A stretch of 64,000 nucleotides of DNA from Diadema setosum (GCF_964275005.1 NC_092700.1:17765649-17829648); one strand, 5' to 3'. Shown: positions 24,301 through 36,142, counted from the stretch's first letter. Numbers and translations: made by a program. Notes: generated by a model from the sequence alone, not told the origin.

Positions 24301-27300
24301 GCTCTAATCCTCATGATGCTCTTTTGACAAACACCTTTTACAGAAACACCTGTTTACAGATTACAATGGGTGAAGACAGGAAGTACAGACCAAGGATAGT
24401 GCTGATAATCCTCTCATAGAATGCAAGGAATTCTATTGTCACTTTACAAAATACTCTGGCCAAAGAAAGCAAAAGCAAAAGACAGAGAAAGCTCGGCAGA
24501 CCCAAGTCTTTTTCTGCTTACCTTTGAAGGGTCGTACGTAATTGTGTATGCAGAGTTGACAAAGAGGATGTTCTCCGGCTTCAAATCAGTGTGTGTCACC
24601 TTCATGTCATGGAGAACTGCAGTAGGGAGGTCACAAAATATACAGGCATTTATTACATGCAGATTTTCCTCTAAAGATCCACAGTAGGCAGCAATATGAT
24701 TGACTAATATCACCCAGGGATATCTTCTTTTTTTTTTTTTTTGAATGCATAGACACATCCACACACACAAACAAACAAAATCCCTGCTATTTGTCCTTGA
24801 TGTAGATTTCCATACACAAGTCAGTGAACATTTCCTGAACAAACAAAAGAGAAAAAATTCACCTAGTGTTATAGTGATATTTAAGCTACTTTTAATAGGT
24901 GTATCCGGCAGCTGCTGTGCAAGCCATTCAACTTTCACTCAGCTCCTAAAGTTGTATATTAAAGCACAATATAATTGTTCCTTGCTGTAGAAATCCAGAT
25001 TCATGAACCAGCTTGCTGCAGTGCAGCCTTCACATGAAATTTACACCATCAGCTCAATCATCCTCACAAAGTTTTGATACCAAATCAAACCAATAACAGG
25101 AAAACGATGTTGCATTCAATATGAAAATGTGCATTTAAATGCTTTTTCATCTATAAAGCAAATATGCAGACTGACATTGTTTCATGGCACATCAAATACA
25201 TGGTATGTGACCAAACTTAATTAAAGGTCGATCCCCCATGCTATGTGATGCACAGTCTCGTCAACTTGCTGAACCAAGGATCTGTCTAAACTCTAGACAT
25301 GCCCTAGGGCTTGACTTGAACAAATCTTTGACAATCTTTGACCTTCACAGAGTGCGTAGTTACATGTACATGTTCCCATTCTTGAAATAGTTTTGTAGAT
25401 TCTGTTTAATTGGTATTTGTACTGTTCACCACAAGCTTGCAACTTACAACTGACGGCAGAGCATAACTGGTGTGAGATGTGCTTGATGTGGTCCATGGGG
25501 TAGGGCTGGTAGTTGTTGTCTTTCTGCAAATATATATGGGAAAAAATATGGAAACACTTGGAAATTTTCACAAAAAACAGTGCCAACAAATTCCACTGAA
25601 ACTGAAAAGCAGAGGGATATCTGTCTGATATTCATGAATCAAGCATGCATATTGACATCAGAGTGAGCTATGGAGTAGTAATTTTAAGGCAGTAACAGAC
25701 AAGGATAGTAATTACTTACATTTCCACCAACTGAATTCACACCTACAAGTAGTATCAAATTTCAGTCAAAAAACAATTTCGCATTCTATCACTGGAAAGT
25801 AAAGGGTATTCCTTGAATTTTCCTTGTATTCCTCTATGAAGACAGCTGCATCTTAAACATGGAATACCAGTAACAGATAAATCAACGTTGGTGATATCTC
25901 TAGAACACAAGTTGCCATTTCCAAGCCACAATAAACTGGTTTCTGTTTCACATCTTCCAAAAGAAAGTCCTCCATGAGATGATTTGACAATTTGCCCCAT
26001 GTAACGATCTTGATTCAAGATTTTAAAAAGGTCAAATTACAAAAAACAAGTCTTTTCGGCATGCCTTTTTCCAATATTGTACATCAAAGGACAGCTTTGA
26101 ATGATTGTGCACAATTAATCATTTATGAGAAAACTGTCTTGGGACAAGGATATTGAGCACATATGGCATAAAAAAGGAGAAAAACTGACAGACACACCAC
26201 AAGAGTATTCTTTACATGTATCCATTTACTGGGTTGAGTAAGTATTCTCGCTGCACTTACCAGGAAATCAAAGATGCTCAAGCCAAGAATCTCGAAGGCG
26301 ATGCAGACGTGCCCGTGGTAGTCGAACCAGTCAAACATTTTCACACACAAGCTGGAATAATGGTATGATAAAATGAGAGACATCTATGACACTGAACTAG
26401 ACGGGGTATTACTTCATAATAATGGCATAAAACTGTACATGATAATTTCACCTAGTTTTCATATAACGACTGTTAACGATAATCTCCACTACACAGACAC
26501 ATGCACACACACAGACAGACTGACACACCACACTCATGGTTACACACATCCACCATTTTGACAGTAATGACGAAGAATAGCTGGACCATCTCTTTTACTG
26601 TGTAATCGAAGCATCTTATGCAAAAATGCGGGTAAGATATATCATACAAATACAACAATCTTATCTTACATCATCCCAATACCAGAGATGCCAACATTCA
26701 CACATTAAAATCAGGGAGATTCCCAAGAGATGCCAGGGAGATCCTTCTGTGCTACATGCACCTCAATGGACAAAAATCAATTCTCAATTCAGGAATTTTT
26801 TTTTTAATTCTCATATATGGATGTTGGAAATAATGACATTTTCAGAAGCCGCCTGCAGAATCAGGGAGTTTAAAAGCCATTGCCATCCTCACTTTGGTAC
26901 ACTACAGTATTTGCCAAACACACAAATCAATGTTCAAAGTGCAATCCAGAATGTCATCAAAACACAAAAGCTGCATTATGCACACAGCAGCGTGAATTGC
27001 AATTTCCCTTTTACACCAGATTGCTTCAAATCAGACTTAATACACACAGGCACTGCTATCTATTGATGTGGTCCCTTCGTATACAGGTCCATGAAGTTCC
27101 ATACAAGCCGAAGTAGGCTGGCTTAGTGACCTTTGCACAGGCAAAGGTATTGTAAACAAACACAGGTTTTTATCTACGGGTGTTGAAACTTGTATGCTCA
27201 TTTATACAAAAAATGCTGCTTAAATGCAAAGTGGCAAACTTAAAAACACCAGATAAAGTCTACTTGTTGGATTTGACTTGGGTCATGTTTATGGAAAATG

Positions 27301-30300
27301 AGCCAACAACACTCCTCTCCCTTCCCCCTCCCTAGAAAAAAACACAAAAACAAAAACAAAAACAAAAAAACTCCACTGATCCATGGTGTGATAAGAACAC
27401 TGTGCACACATTATAAAGGGGAGTTCAGCAAAACCATGCAGCACCAAAGAGCAAATGTGGTATACATGTACATGTATCAGAGGAGTTTCTTTCATTTCAT
27501 GTACTCATAACACAAGGCACTACGTAAGCGCTTGCCTGATTGCCCGGGGCAAGTGAACATCAAAGTCAGACAAACGTTTTAGAACAAATGAGGAAAAATG
27601 CTTTGCCCAAATTGGGCAAGCAAAAAGTTTTGAAGTCACCCTTTCCCACTTTTCCCCCTTCAAACTCAAACATATAGAAGCCTACAGAAAATGACTGTTT
27701 AATGATGCAGCGTGCATTAATTCAATTTCAGCAACTTTCCAACACTTGCACAAAAAGCATCAATACAAAATAACACCAACACTTAATCGAACCAAGTTTG
27801 TTACTCCAATGTGTTGAATGCAGATAAAGTGTGTGAATCAATGTGTGCTGTTCATTCAAATGATCATTTCTTTTTTTTAAAGCCCTTTACATACAAGTAA
27901 TTTTGCTATTATAATAAAAAAAATATATATATATTTTTGGACTTTCTTTTCAGGCAAGTAAAATTCCTGTCCGGGCAAGTGTTTGGCAACAATTTAGAAA
28001 TCTGCTTGCCTGACTGGGCAAGTGGTAAAAAGAGTTAAATGTAGCACCCTGATAACATGTGAAAAACAAGGCAAGTGCCAAATTGTGTCTCGCCCATTCG
28101 CGTACAAGGAATTAATATTTTTTATAACTCCCAGAAGTTAATTGACCTGCTTATGACCTTCGACCTTGTGGTGACCTTCAACACCCCAAGGGACATTTAC
28201 CATCCAAGTTTGGTCACAAACAGACAAAGGGATCAAAAGTAATGAGCTATAATCGAAATGCGCCATAAAAACTTAACATTGGGCCCTAAAATTTTTTTGA
28301 CCCCTTTCTGTGACCTTTGACCTTGTGATGACCTTTAACTCCCCAAGGGACATCTACCGTCCAAGTTTGGTCACAAACGGACATAGGGATCAAAAGTTAT
28401 GAGCCACAATCAAAACGCGCCATAAAAACATAACATTGGGCCCTACAAGTTTGTTGACCCCTGTATGTGACCTTTGACCTTGTGACGACCTTCACCTCCC
28501 CAGGGACATCTTCCATCCAAGTTTGGTCACAAACGGACAAAGGGATCAAAAGTTATGAGCCATAAACGAAATGCGCCCTAAAAACTTAACATTGGGCCCT
28601 AAAAGTTTGTTGCCCCCTGTCTGTGACCTTTAAAGGGAACGCAAACCTAAAGAGCAATGTGGATTGAGTGAAAGCAGTAACATTAGTAGAACACATCAGT
28701 GAAAGTTTGAGGAAAATCGGGCAATCAATGCAAAAGTTATGAATTTTTAAAGTTTTGGTGTTGGAACTGCTGGGTAAGGAGACTACTAGAGGTTATGACG
28801 TATGAGTGGACAACAATATAAAGAAATCATTAAGAAAATCCCACAAGAATTCATTTTTTCATGAAAATTACAAATTCCATCAACTTGATACTGACATAAT
28901 GTTAAGGGTAGTAATTATTCCCTCTGCTTTCTGAAAGCGGTTAGTCAAGTGCTCTTTACTAATGCTAGAAAAGTGAATTTTTGTTGAATTTTCTTTATAT
29001 TTTCTTTGTATTGTTGTCCATTCATACGTCATAACCTCTAGTAGTCTCCTCATCCAGCGGTTCCAACACCAAAACTTTAAAAATTCATAACTTTTGCATC
29101 GATTGTCCGATTTTCCTCAAACTTTCACTGATGTGTTCTACTAATGTTAATGCTTTTACTCAATCCACATTGCTCTTTGGGTTTGTGTTCCCTTTAACCT
29201 TGTGGTAACCTTCAACTTCCCAAGAGACATCTACCATCACCCAAGTTTGATTGCCATTGTAGCAACATGTGCTGAGTTACGTGTGATAAGAGAGTCTTGC
29301 AAGTAAACTTTAACGTATGACCTCAAACGACCTTTGACCTTATCATGTGACCTCTTACGGCACCATAACATGAAGGTACCCCCAGTGCATCCATCACTCA
29401 AGTTTGATTGCCATTGTAGCAGCATGTGTCGAGTTACGTGTGATAAGCGAGTCTTGCAAGTAAACTTTAACGTATGACCTCAAATGACCTTTGACCTTAT
29501 CCTGTGACCTCCAACGGCACCATAACATGAAGGTACCCCCAGTGCATCTATGACCCAAGTTAGGTTGTAATCCAAGCAACTTATGTGAAGTTATTTGTCA
29601 AAAGAGAGTCTTGCAGGTAAACTTTAATATAGAAAAGAGAGTCTTGCACATACTCTTTAATATATGACCTCAAATGACCTTTGACATCATCACATGACCT
29701 CCGACAACACCATAACATGAAGATACCCCTAGTGCTTCTATCACCCAAGTGTGGCTGCCATTGCTGTAACAGTTGCCAAGTTATGCATCATAAGAGAGTC
29801 TTGCAGGTAAACTTTAACATTTGTGACGGACGACGGAAGGACAACGGACGGACGCCATTTGGATCCCTTAGTCTCGCCTTCACCTCCGGTGGGCGAGACA
29901 AAAATGACAAGAGAGCAGGATATCAGTGATTACAATTTTGCTGTCTTTTTCTCCATCAGGAGCGCCTCACCTTTTCCCGCTGGCATCCCTTTCGTTGATC
30001 TTATCGAGAACATTGATTTCTAGTTTGGCAGCTTCTCGGTACTTCTCAATGTTTTTGATGATCTTCAATGCAATCTTCGCACCTCTGCCACAAACAGAAA
30101 TAACATGGGGAAAAAATAGCTTCAGAAGTTACATGAAACTAACAGACAGTCTCACACAATACAGAATCCTTGTGTGCGAATTTTATGACCTGTACTTTAT
30201 TTGATACAGAATGCAATAAATGCTTTTAAAAAAGTACCACAAATATAGAAATGGTCATCTTTCTCACTATCACTCTAACCTACACTGTAGATGTATATGT

Positions 30301-33300
30301 AAAATACTATTTCTCTTATGTCCAAAGAAAAATTAACGTACTCTTTTTGCTGATTTTGTTAAGGGTACAAAAACACTTCAGCTGACATGGAATCTTTTCT
30401 ACATAAACATCAATGAGTCTACTTGAAATTGATAACATGACTTACCAATGAAATAAAGAAAACTTTATTCATTTACACGCTGGGGCCATACATGTAGTCC
30501 TATGAAATACAAAACAGACACCATGTTGGTGTGGCAGTGCACATGTTTAACCCTAGATCAGCATCACTAGAGAAAAGCATTCACAGCAAATTTCTTCACT
30601 GGGGAACATATAATATTTCAAGTCAATACTGCACAGCAGTGATTTTGGTACTGTGAATCAGGGTTGCGCCAGTAAGATAAACACTGAAAATGTACTACAT
30701 GCTCCCTAAAATGATGAATATTCCAACACAGTGCTCAATTTTACCAGCATTTAGTAACACTGATGACTTTTGTTACTGTTGTTGCTGAGTTGCAATAGTC
30801 TGGGACAACCAAAATACAATGATATCAACACACTAAAAAGACCAAATTCAACTGGGAGATTTAAAATCTTACTGTGTCTTTTTTGCGACCCTGCAAATTA
30901 CATACTATTCATAAGCTAGTATTTTGTAAGCAGGTACAGTCAAACTCGCATAAGTCGATCTTCTCGGGACTGAGCAAAACACATCGACTTAGGCGAGTTT
31001 CGACTTGCGCGTAAGTCGAAATAAAATCGACTTAAAGTTACACCACGCATACACGTGTATAATGTACATGTATGATGTCTACTTTGGAGCTGAGAGCTGG
31101 AGCGTTGTGCCCGATATTTGCCCTTCAGCAAGACGCTTTATCCACTTTGAATATTACCGTTATTCATTTCCAAAATTAATAGCAAACATCTGACATTTAT
31201 TCTAGCATCTTATGGAGCCGATTGTTACCGCTATTCATTTCCAAAACTGAAGGCAAACACCCGGCTTTACTTTTTAATGTTGTTGTTGTTGGCACGGCGT
31301 GCGTTTTTGGTGACCCCGGTCGCATATTAACCATTCGCGAAATCGTGATACGATTCGCGAAAAGACTCCGCTAAGTATATAAGGCATATATCGCTACACT
31401 CGGCAGAGGCGATACGTCGTCCTTTCACCAGGTCTGGGTAACGGAAACCAAAATCTCGCGTGAGTTCTTGCGTTACTATCGTTAATGTCAACGAAACATC
31501 GTTAATTTGCGCTTGGCATCGTTACTCATCGTTACTACAAACGTTAATTGTCCCGATCGTTAGTTTGCGTTAATATCAACGATTCAGGTGAAACCGCTTG
31601 CGTAAATGAAACGTTAATGTTTTTAACGCAAAGTTTCTTTTGGTATATACTGTATGTAAACAAAAACTGGCGTCTCATGATTTTGACACTGATTTATTAC
31701 ACAATAAAATCTTATTCGACTTAGGCACAGTGAATTCAATGGTATTTCCGTGAAAGTGTTCTTGGAATTTCATCGACTTAGGCGAGTATTCGACTTAAAA
31801 AATTCGACTTGTGAGTGAATTAATACACGTAAGTCAATGGGGAAAAATCGGGACTTTTTGAAATCTTCGACTTGTGCGATTATTCGACATATGCGACGTC
31901 GACTTAGGCGAGTTTAACTGTATTTCAAACTGTTCCTCAGAATACTAAAATTGGAAACTTTTTTATGATGGTGGGGTAAACAATACTAACAATCTCCTGT
32001 GAATTTATTCTAAGCCTGAAAAAATTCCAAACATTCTTCTTGACAAAAAAGGGGAGTGTAGTTTCGAGTGACATGGGGTTAGTTTTGCATTTCTACTTTA
32101 AAAACTCTGTGGTGTATCACCATAAGATTTTACACACGATGTTGGGAGATGTTATTCTTCAATCATGAAAAATTTAATGATGCTTGCAAAAAGGATATAT
32201 TGTTGCTGGTGTGACAAAACCTTATCAGATAAGCATTGAAGTGATGTCCTGTCCAAATCATAGCTGTCTCATCCCCAAACTAAAGCCACGGTAGCATGTC
32301 AAAGGTATTAGGCAAAGGCGATCCAATTTGTTATGGACATGGTGCTTTGGCTGCCAAATTTTGTTTTCTTTTGGTGTTTTTTTGTTTTGTTTGGGGTTTG
32401 TTTGTTCTTTGTTTTGTTTTTTGCTCACCTTAACTTCAGGGGGGCGTTTCATCAACGAGTTCGTCGGAGGTTTTCACCGACGAATTTGCTATCAGCCAAT
32501 CAGACGCAAGGATTTACACTGACAACTGTTAAAAGCTAATGAAATCCTTGGTCTGATTGGCTGATAGCAAATTTGTCGGTGAAATCTCCGACGAACTTGT
32601 TGATGAAACACCCCCCTGACCTTATTGAGATATGAGGTTTTGTCTCCCCAACAGCAATAAGCCCATTAAAACTTACCCAGCTGTTATGTCTCTACACTGT
32701 ACCACCTTTCCAAAGGTGCCCTCCCCAAGTGTTGAGGTGATTTCATCTAAAGGACAGAGAGAGGAGGGGAAGCATTAGGGTGTGTACAGCAGTGAGACGG
32801 GTCCCTGTCTTAGGGGGAGGAAAAACTGCACTGGAATGGCAACTTGCACACTATAAATATTTAATCTACAACACTATGGATTCAAAGTCCGCTTTCTGCG
32901 AGACACGTCACTGACATAAAAGTAGTTCACTACGAAAAAAAAAAAAAAAAAAGAGCAAATCTGGTACACAAAGCAGAGCCAGACAATGCATCTGTGCATA
33001 GAATATGACATACAATTTTGCATCCTTTTTTTTTTTGCTTTGATATTCATTTCCTTTTGTTTCTTTTCCTTCAAAAATAAAACACCCTCCAAATACAACA
33101 CTGGACACTGTTAGGTTCATGCACTGGAAAACAAGGAAATGTGAAAGTTAATCACACAAGCACAGATTGTTTGCCAAGAAGTAATAATAATAGCAGAACC
33201 CTACAGAAATAACAGAGTATTTGCCAGTCATGTATTTTTCTTCATTCACTCATTGAGGGTGAAAAAAAAATATCAAGTGAAAAGACTCGGATCAATGTAT

Positions 33301-35834
33301 GTGTAGCCATGTGTATGTTTTGTGGGTGTGTCATGAATTGGTGGTGATGTTTGTATCAAGATGTGCATGGAGTAAGGGATTGGATGTCTTAAAGGAGCGC
33401 TACAGATTTACGAAGCTGCATGTGTACATCTTGCTTGCAAGCAGTCTCCCGGCCGATAGATCAAATGGCCCTCATCATCATCTATAACGCTTGCTCTCTG
33501 CCCCTCCTCCCTTTGCCGACTCTACACCGGGGATCAACAATCGCAGCCGCAACCAGCCCCCAAGCCGGACGCCATCAACAAAATGCCGCCAGAACCACCA
33601 GGAGCAGCACCCAGCGTCCACGCACACAGCGCGGTGGCACAGTCCCATCAGGCCGTCGGGTTGGGTATGGCACGGGTGGGTTGAGTCGAAGGTGGTTTGG
33701 GTAGATGAGACGATTGGGCGGTTCCATTGGGCAGCAGGGACGGTGAATTTGAGATGTTGGATGTTGGCGGCAGGTGGGCATTTGATTGGAGGTTGAGTGA
33801 GCAACATCGTTTTTGGCCCACAAATGGTTTCATGAGGATACATACAGAAGACAAGATAGGGATGCAAATGGCATACATAACTAAATCATTGCGTTTCTTT
33901 TCTATTTTTTTTTTTGGAGTCAAAGCCCTGTCCCTTGCACTCATCTATAAGGACAGGGAGCCATCCATATCACACACAGTTTTTTGTGGTCCACCAAGGT
34001 ATAGGGGGGCCACAATGCACTCATACAGTACCTCATCATCTCTCTCGTGTAATTGTAACGGATGTATTCTAATCAAGAATTCGACGGAAAATATCCACAC
34101 ACGCAAAAAAAAAAAAAAAAAAATGTCTAAAAAATTTGAAAAGCAAAGTGCAGAAGTACAGGCTTTTAGACCAACATTTGTTTGTAATTGGAAAATGAAA
34201 GCAGTCAGGTTCAAAGAAAATGATATGGACATCCCCTTGTAGAAGCAAAAAAGAAAAAAATGCATGAAAATGTCGCAAAAATATTCCAGTTTTACCTGTG
34301 CTGATTTTGGTATTCAAAACTGACTCAACTTACATGCAATTAGCATGCGTTACATTTTGTTGTGTTTGGGTGTTTTCCTTCCCACTGACATTGGCTTACC
34401 TTTCCCATGTCAATTTTCCTAATGACATATCTTACATTAATGACAAGAATTGTATCAGCAATAGAACGTGATGCTGCAATTTCTTCTCCAATTTCTTTTT
34501 TTTTTTAAACATTTGTGGAGATGGTATTAAAAAATCTTATTCGAGTATGTGTCTGACTGTCATGTTATCAACTGAAAATAAATATCTTAGAACGAGAGAG
34601 CAGCAAACACAATAAAGTAAAATAAAAAAAAAAAAATGTAGAGAAAAAGATGGACATGAAAAACTTGTAAATTCATGTCATTTCTTCCTTTTATTTCTCT
34701 TCCAGTAAAGTTTCGTTTCCCCGTCATGCTTGCTTTCAAGAAAAAAAAGGGAAAGAAAAAAAAAGGAAAATTTTTGGAGTACCTTTAAACCTGCTAAATA
34801 CTGGCTTGTCTTTGGCACTGTGCCAAAAATGGTCTCTTAGCATTAGACAGCCTCTGTAGTCAACACAAAACTCTTGGACACTCGTCACAAAAACAATTCC
34901 TTCAGGATTATAATTACCCTGAAGGAAATTGTGTGACTGCAGACATTTCCTGCTAAAGACTTCTTTTTTTTTTTCCGTTCTTCCCCTTGTTACATAACAT
35001 ATGGCTGGGTGCATCTCCTCTGCTAAACTGAAATCTGGTAGGAAGCAAAAAAAAAGTAACTATAATCTGGAAAGAAAAAAAATGGCTAGGACCACTGCAG
35101 TCTAAGAAATGTACTAACTTACCGTTGAGTAACTGGAGTGGTGTCTTGGACGGCGGTATTTCCTACTGTGGCGCTTTCGGTGTGAGCTTTCGTGCCTGTA
35201 GTCCCCACCATAGCGGTCCTCACAGTAGCGGTCCCTGCGTTCCCGTCCCCTGTCCCGGTCGTAGTCCCGGTAGTGTCTACCCTGCGGTGACGGTGAGGGT
35301 TCCCTGTAGTACTCATGACTGAAACAGAGAAAACAAAATGTGACATGAAGGGACAGTTCTTACAGTTCTTGAGATTTATTTTGTACAGTGTACTTTCATT
35401 AGGTTAGGTTAGGTTAAATAATTTATATGCAGTACTCCGAACTACTCTATGGCATGATCCAATATTTTCTTTTATGGTAGTTCTCAACATAAAAACAGAG
35501 TTTGAATCCTTTTTCCTTCTTTGTATTTATGATGTGTCACTATTGTTCAATGTAGGCCACTTGCATTATAGGCAAGACCCATGCATGCAGCATTCTGCTG
35601 TTCATATTCAAACTATAATAGTGCAGCAATCTGATACAGGGTCAAGATGGCTCAAGTGGTGGTGCATCCATACCTTCTTGACCGATATCTGCATGAGCCG
35701 TAGTCTCCCCGCGAGGTATAGTAGTCTCTGTCATCCCTGTCTCTGTCCCTGACATAAGAGGGCGTTCTCTGCTTTCTACGATGTCGGTGCCGACTAGAAT
35801 ATCGGCTTGGTGATGGGTACCTTGAGCGAGGCAT
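21082..35834 (-). CDS. CLK2: CDC-like (LAMMER) kinase, complete, 12 exons
   Basis: Dual-specificity nuclear kinase that phosphorylates SR splicing factors. Twelve exons (35834-35674, 35318-35123, 33521-33428, 32746-32677, 30084-29971, 26351-26261, 25523-25448, 24616-24522, 23713-23584, 22926-22844, 22056-21977, 21343-21082) total 1452 nt: 483 residues plus TGA, all phases consistent. An Arg/Tyr/Asp/Ser-rich N-terminus of about 118 residues is followed by [13 protein letters not shown], glycine loop [14 protein letters not shown] with the ATP lysine, THTDLKPEN catalytic loop, DFGSAT, and the family-defining [11 protein letters not shown]. Ends SRDSHSISR. Human CLK2 is about 499 residues and fly Doa is equally close, so CLK2/Doa-type is meant. 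The APE motif reads ALE. Confidence 0.95.
21436..21651. mobile_element. 216-bp MITE, TIR TACTGTAAAAC
   Basis: Starts TACTGTAAAACCAG and ends ATTTTACAGTA; it contains gcatgaaattttcctaa and aaaatgcacaca segments shared with the repeats at 3913-4110 and 48807-48992. In the last CLK intron (21344-21976). Confidence 0.6.
21977..22056 (-). CDS. CLK2: CLK exon 11 (LAMMER motif)
   Basis: 80 nt, acceptor ccccag, donor gtgagg. Reads [20 protein letters not shown] then WMVKRT plus two bases of Arg. [11 protein letters not shown] names the LAMMER family. Confidence 0.97.
22844..22926 (-). CDS. CLK2: CLK exon 10
   Basis: 83 nt, acceptor cttttccag, donor gtaaga. Reads [20 protein letters not shown] then YTGYTLFQ. 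Near identical to the animal CLK consensus. Confidence 0.96.
23584..23713 (-). CDS. CLK2: CLK exon 9 (DFG, activation segment)
   Basis: 130 nt, acceptor cctgtag, donor gtgagt. Reads [20 protein letters not shown] then [20 protein letters not shown] and VIL. DFG is intact. The APE motif, YRAPEVIL in CLKs, reads YRALEVIL because the codon is ctg. Confidence 0.95.
24522..24616 (-). CDS. CLK2: CLK exon 8 (catalytic loop)
   Basis: 95 nt, acceptor ctactgcag, donor gtaagc. Reads [20 protein letters not shown] then [20 protein letters not shown] replaces HRDLKPEN as in all CLKs; catalytic Asp, Lys and Asn are present. Confidence 0.95.
25448..25523 (-). CDS. CLK2: CLK exon 7
   Basis: 76 nt, acceptor tttgcag, donor gtaagt. 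Reads [20 protein letters not shown] then CSAVS plus one base of Phe. Confidence 0.94.
26261..26351 (-). CDS. CLK2: CLK exon 6 (hinge)
   Basis: 91 nt, acceptor ttattccag, donor gtaagt. Reads [20 protein letters not shown] then [10 protein letters not shown], closely matching CLK2 and Doa. Confidence 0.95.
27511..28052. mobile_element. Possible hAT-like MITE with GGGCAAGT motifs
   Basis: The left edge (aggcactacgtaagcgcttg) and right edge (inverse of cagggtgctacatttaactc) are weakly inverted, and six or more gggcaagt/cttgcc motifs occur in both orientations. CAGGGTGCTAC ends are common in hAT elements. Borders are uncertain. Confidence 0.35.
28084..29904. mobile_element. Hairpin-ended repeat element with 157-bp monomers
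   Basis: Left end tgtctcgcccattcgcg; right end is a hairpin of gtctcgcc and ggcgagac around ttcacctccggtg, followed by AAAA. Between lie about seven monomers of about 157 bp (markers at 28261, 28418, 28574; then 29294, 29451, 29608), each with TGACCTTTGACCT-like motifs, then an ACGG-rich tract (29823-29852). Subterminal repeat, tandem core and 3' hairpin recall HINE/Helentron-type elements; that is inference. It fills the CLK intron before exon 5. Confidence 0.7.
28630..29197. mobile_element. Fold-back MITE FB-1, intact copy, nested
   Basis: 568 bp with TTAA on each side. Ends TTAAAGGGAACGCAAACC and GGTTTGTGTTCCCTTTAA (one base different). The arms pair along nearly the whole length. It interrupts a TGACCTT..ACCTTGTGG monomer of the surrounding 28084-29904 element, so it is younger. 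Confidence 0.88.
29971..30084 (-). CDS. CLK2: CLK exon 5 (ATP Lys, alpha-C Glu)
   Basis: 114 nt, acceptor ttgtggcag, donor gtgagg. Reads [20 protein letters not shown] then [17 protein letters not shown]. Contains the catalytic Lys (IALK) and the alpha-C Glu (KLEIN). Confidence 0.95.
30937..31920. mobile_element. Tigger/pogo-like element, about 1 kb
   Basis: Flanked by TA. Left end CAGTCAAACTCGCATAAGTC, right end GACTTAGGCGAGTTTAACTG, mutually inverted. Further cgacttaggcgag motifs lie near both ends (30980-31030 and 31770-31900). No transposase frame seen, so non-autonomous. In the CLK intron between exons 4 and 5 (30085-32676). Confidence 0.75.
32438..32617. mobile_element. 180-bp near-perfect fold-back MITE
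   Basis: AGGGGGGCGTTTCATCAACG at the left and its near inverse at the right. The arms extend through ttcgtcggag, atttgctatcagccaatcag, leaving only a short loop. In a CLK intron, 60 bases from exon 4. Confidence 0.85.
32677..32746 (-). CDS. CLK2: CLK exon 4 (glycine loop)
   Basis: 70 nt, acceptor cctttag, donor gtaagt. Reads [20 protein letters not shown] then ITA plus two bases of Gly. Confidence 0.95.
33428..33521 (-). CDS. CLK2: CLK exon 3, weak splice sites (DDDEGHLIY)
   Basis: 94 nt. Acceptor ccggtgtag has a poor pyrimidine tract; donor is gtacac, far from consensus. Reads [20 protein letters not shown] then [11 protein letters not shown] plus one base of Tyr. DDDEGHLIY and GD.L are hallmarks just before the kinase domain. 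Length is not a multiple of three. The flanking frames are closed, so the borders are well set. Confidence 0.85.
33522..35122. other. CLK intron between exons 2 and 3
   Basis: 33540-33720 is unusually GC-rich, but no open frame continues the kinase. The remainder is AT-rich with A runs. No element with recognisable ends. Confidence 0.5.
35123..35318 (-). CDS. CLK2: CLK exon 2 (Arg/Tyr-rich)
   Basis: 196 nt, acceptor ctgtttcag, donor gtaagt. Begins with one base of Ser, then [20 protein letters not shown], further RDR and [11 protein letters not shown] blocks. Low-complexity basic region that targets SR proteins and nuclear speckles in the family. Confidence 0.9.
35674..35834 (-). CDS. CLK2: CLK exon 1 (start codon, RS-like)
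   Basis: ATG directly follows acceptor tttccag, so a non-coding 5' exon exists upstream. Reads [20 protein letters not shown] and on through [19 protein letters not shown]. Donor gtatgg; ends with two bases of Ser. MPRSRY resembles the CLK2 start MPHPRRY, supporting this start. Confidence 0.88.
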
Positions 35835-36142
35835 CTGGAAAATCAAACCAAACAAACAAGAATACACAGAAAAGGAGAATTAATCATACCTACAATGTAT
35901 CAATTCCAATCAATTCGTACAGGCCTAATTACTGTCACTTACTGTTTTACTTTACCAGATGAGGTTCAGCATAGGTGTACTGTGAATATCAATCAATGAT
36001 ATTGATAAATGGAGAATGTGCATTTAAGTGTAGGCCTACATGTACTTCTCATGAACTTTCTCCTTGATTATTGGGCTTCTTTTGGAGTATTTGTTGAGTG
36101 TGTGTATGGGGGGGGGGGGGGGTATGGATATATGTTAGAAGG

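Larger units (their letters stand above)
22057..26260. other. CLK introns, mostly unannotated
   Basis: Apart from exons 6-10 this stretch is AT-rich with A and T runs (22501, 23008, 24730). A partial repeat of the gcgaaattt family lies near 23885-24045. No other gene or complete element recognised; intron 26352-27510 also shows only a short ccagagatgcca-type fragment near 26683. Confidence 0.5.

Noticed and set aside
33478-33867. Several overlapping open frames of 80-130 residues on both strands
   Set aside because: Caused by a GC-rich stretch of the CLK intron; none continues the kinase or shows known motifs. Only 33521-33428 is exonic.
33899-34242. 171-residue plus-strand frame
   Set aside because: Lies in a CLK intron, Lys run from poly(A), no similarity or splice context.
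35398-35416. Four TTAGG-like units, and TTAGGG-like words at 59740-59870
   Set aside because: Too short or too degenerate for interstitial telomere; the second is better explained as part of a dispersed repeat.
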